Source: Lachnospiraceae bacterium (GTDB taxonomy: Bacteria > Bacillota > Clostridia > Lachnospirales > Lachnospiraceae). From it: 64,000 nt of DNA. The stretch is taken from the NCBI GenBank assembly GCA_024699325.1, contig JAILPS010000012.1, forward strand, positions 39,485 through 103,484, written 5' to 3'. The position numbers and the translations under genes are program-made. Shown here piece by piece: positions 62,976-64,000 of the stretch. Each line of letters starts with the position of its first letter. Within the stretch, counting starts at the first letter, position 1. Under the pieces are notes generated by a model that was not told the DNA's origin, searched no databases, and saw only the letters and a list, made by a program, of their open reading frames with translations.

Positions 62976-62991
62976 CGTATGTGTTCATACG
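62976..62991 (-). promoter_or_regulatory. Palindrome in the gap leader
   Basis: CGTATG-TGTT-CATACG is a perfect hairpin or operator in the gap 5' leader, about 13 bases after the predicted transcription start. It may be a repressor site or a 5' stabilising stem. Confidence 0.5.
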
Positions 62992-63010
62992 TTATACCCT
63001 AGTCCTAAAC

Positions 63011-63039
63011 ATTCTAACCTTTTAACATAAAAAAGGCAA
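63011..63039 (-). promoter_or_regulatory. Promoter of gap
   Basis: TTGCCT (63039-63034), a 17-base spacer and TAGAAT (63016-63011) on the minus strand. The leader is about 65 bases. Confidence 0.6.
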
Positions 63040-63081
63040 GTCCTTTTTTTGATAATTGTCATTTTTTTAACATTAATTGTT

Positions 63082-63110
63082 TTGCAACTTAATCAAATAT
63101 GTGATATCAT
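63082..63110 (+). promoter_or_regulatory. Promoter of the AIM24-family gene
   Basis: TTGCAA (63082-63087), a 17-base spacer and TATCAT (63105-63110) on the plus strand, divergent from the gap promoter. Confidence 0.65.
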
Positions 63111-63141
63111 ATAGTATATTGTTATTCATAGGAGGATTTTT

Positions 63142-63822
63142 ATGAGGTACGAAATCAACGGTTCCCCTCTTCCAGTTGCCATCTGCTATCTGGATCCTGG
63201 AGAGACCATCGTGTGTGAAGGCGGCGCCATGAGCTGGATGAGCGCCAACATGAACATGGAAACCACCGGCGGCGGCATCGGCAAAATGTTCTCCAAAGCA
63301 TTTTCAGGAGAGAAAATGTTCCAGAACAGATATACTGCCATGCACACCCCAGGCGAAATAGCATTCGCCTCCAGTTTTCCAGGCAACATCCTGGCAGTAG
63401 AAATCCAGCCCGGTCGTGACATCGTCTGCCAGAAGTCAGCATTTCTCGCCTCAACCCTGGGCGTCGAGCTGTCCATCTTCTTCCAGAAGAAGTTAGGCGC
63501 AGGTTTCTTCGGCGGCGAGGGCTTCATCATGCAGCGCCTCTCCGGCAACGGTCTCGCCTTCATCGAGATTGACGGCTCCGTAATCGAGCGCCAGTTAGGC
63601 CCCGGCGAGCAGCTCATCGTCGACACAGGCTACGTAGCCATGATGGACTCAACCTGCTCCATGGACGTTCAGAGCGTCAAGGGCATCAAAAACATGTTCC
63701 TCGGCGGCGAAGGCATGTTCAACACCGTGATCACAGGCCCCGGCAAGGTATATCTTCAGACCATGCCCGCCTCCCAGGTCGCAGCCAGCATCCTGCCCTT
63801 CATCCCAACTGGCGGAAACTAA
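63142..63822 (+). CDS. AIM24/TIGR00266-family protein
   Basis: A 226-residue soluble all-beta protein. Typical segments: MRYEINGSPLPVAICYLDPG at the start, CEGGAMSWMSANMNMETTGG (about 25-44), KAFSGEKMFQNRYTA, FFGGEGFIMQRLSGNGL (about 122-138) and the final GPGKVYLQTMPASQ. The family forms a beta prism shared with mitochondrial AIM24; its function in bacteria is not settled. GGAGG eight bases before the ATG supports the start. It is convergent with the next gene, sharing a hairpin. Confidence 0.92.
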   Translation: MRYEINGSPLPVAICYLDPGETIVCEGGAMSWMSANMNMETTGGGIGKMFSKAFSGEKMFQNRYTAMHTPGEIAFASSFPGNILAVEIQPGRDIVCQKSAFLASTLGVELSIFFQKKLGAGFFGGEGFIMQRLSGNGLAFIEIDGSVIERQLGPGEQLIVDTGYVAMMDSTCSMDVQSVKGIKNMFLGGEGMFNTVITGPGKVYLQTMPASQVAASILPFIPTGGN

Positions 63823-63824
63823 TA

Positions 63825-63854
63825 TTTAAGGCGGTGCATGCGCACCGCCTTAAA
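63825..63854. terminator. Bidirectional terminator between AIM24 and the next gene
   Basis: A perfect thirteen-base-pair stem TTTAAGGCGGTGC / GCACCGCCTTAAA with loop ATGC lies between two convergent stop codons. Confidence 0.8.
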
Positions 63855-63855
63855 C

Positions 63856-64000
63856 TTAGCTTATAACTTTTGTCTTAGAATAATTGTTGATGAATTCCAA
63901 CGCCTCATCGACAGGCATCTTCAAATACTTAGCCACAATATCAAGAGTCATATCTCCGTTTTGATACTGTTCAACCAAGATGTCATATTTGCCTTTCTCT
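63856..64000 (-). CDS. C-terminal end of an unidentified helical protein (partial)
   Basis: The last 48 codons of a minus-strand gene that enters from the right edge. The visible part reads KYDILVEQYQNGDMTLDIVA then KYLKMPVDEALEFINNYSK and ends KVIS. The pattern of a short helix, turn and second helix with a regular hydrophobic spacing is like a small helix-turn-helix such as those in UPF0175-type or other antitoxin-like proteins. That is a weak resemblance only, and I cannot assign a function. Confidence 0.45.
   Translation of the reverse strand, partial: EKGKYDILVEQYQNGDMTLDIVAKYLKMPVDEALEFINNYSKTKVIS

Overview
The window looks like chromosome of a Gram-positive, obligately anaerobic clostridium, most likely a rumen or gut member of the Lachnospiraceae. 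The support is the gene content: a clostridial GlnRS, OFA-type MFS carrier, FchA-like cyclodeaminase, LuxS, small families that I associate with Lachnospiraceae (DUF6106-like, DUF6062-like), a Thr-rich membrane-anchored GH5 cellulase with a CBM2-like module, and hybrid histidine kinases. Promoters read as ordinary sigma-A sites and many genes end in strong intrinsic terminators. Nearly every gene lies on the minus strand, so the window probably sits within one replichore whose leading strand is the minus strand. Only three intact genes (43473, 44349, 63142) are on the plus strand.

Layout: 1-2.5 kb holds the start of an RND/MMPL-type exporter, an eroded sfsA pseudogene, a TetR regulator, an unidentified gene remnant and a DegV protein. 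2.5-5.3 kb is a hybrid histidine kinase. 5.5-16.1 kb is a long collinear block leuS-MFS-pyrH-frr-uppS-cdsA-dxr-rseP-ispG-luxS (translation, UMP kinase, isoprenoid and phospholipid precursors, membrane proteolysis, AI-2 synthesis). 16.3-24.9 kb holds guaB, pepT, a CIRCE-controlled groESL operon, small conserved proteins, glnS and tRNA-Thr. 25-27.4 kb encodes a zinc-ribbon membrane protein and a TPM-domain protein. 27.6-33 kb is an apparent operon of GH5 cellulase, SGNH lipoprotein, MoxR ATPase and VWA protein. 33.1-35.3 kb has a CbiE/CbiT-like orphan and an SGNH esterase behind a perfect palindromic operator. 35.4-38.5 kb is a four-gene unit: PD-(D/E)XK-like nuclease, FRG-domain protein, Gx transporter and ApbE.

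38.7-41.5 kb is a one-carbon cluster (fchA-like, folD, glyA). 41.7-45 kb is an AT-richer accessory patch with a secreted protein, a secreted papain-like cysteine peptidase, an orphan prepilin and a wall-associated putative carbohydrate-binding protein. 45-50 kb is a second MoxR/VWA cassette with a leucine-rich-repeat protein and a DegT aminotransferase. 50.1-55.3 kb holds T-box-controlled pheST and pyrC. 55.4-59.7 kb is a tandem pair of LacI-sensor/GGDEF proteins. 59.8-62.9 kb is the glycolytic set gap-pgk-tpiA, followed by an AIM24-family gene and the end of a small unidentified gene.

The best candidates for something undescribed are the nuclease/FRG pair (36973-38549), the DUF2201/AAA/LRR/DegT cassette (45047-49986), and the tandem sugar-sensor-like diguanylate cyclases (55434-59680). 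All functional statements are inferences from sequence read by eye; no database search was possible.
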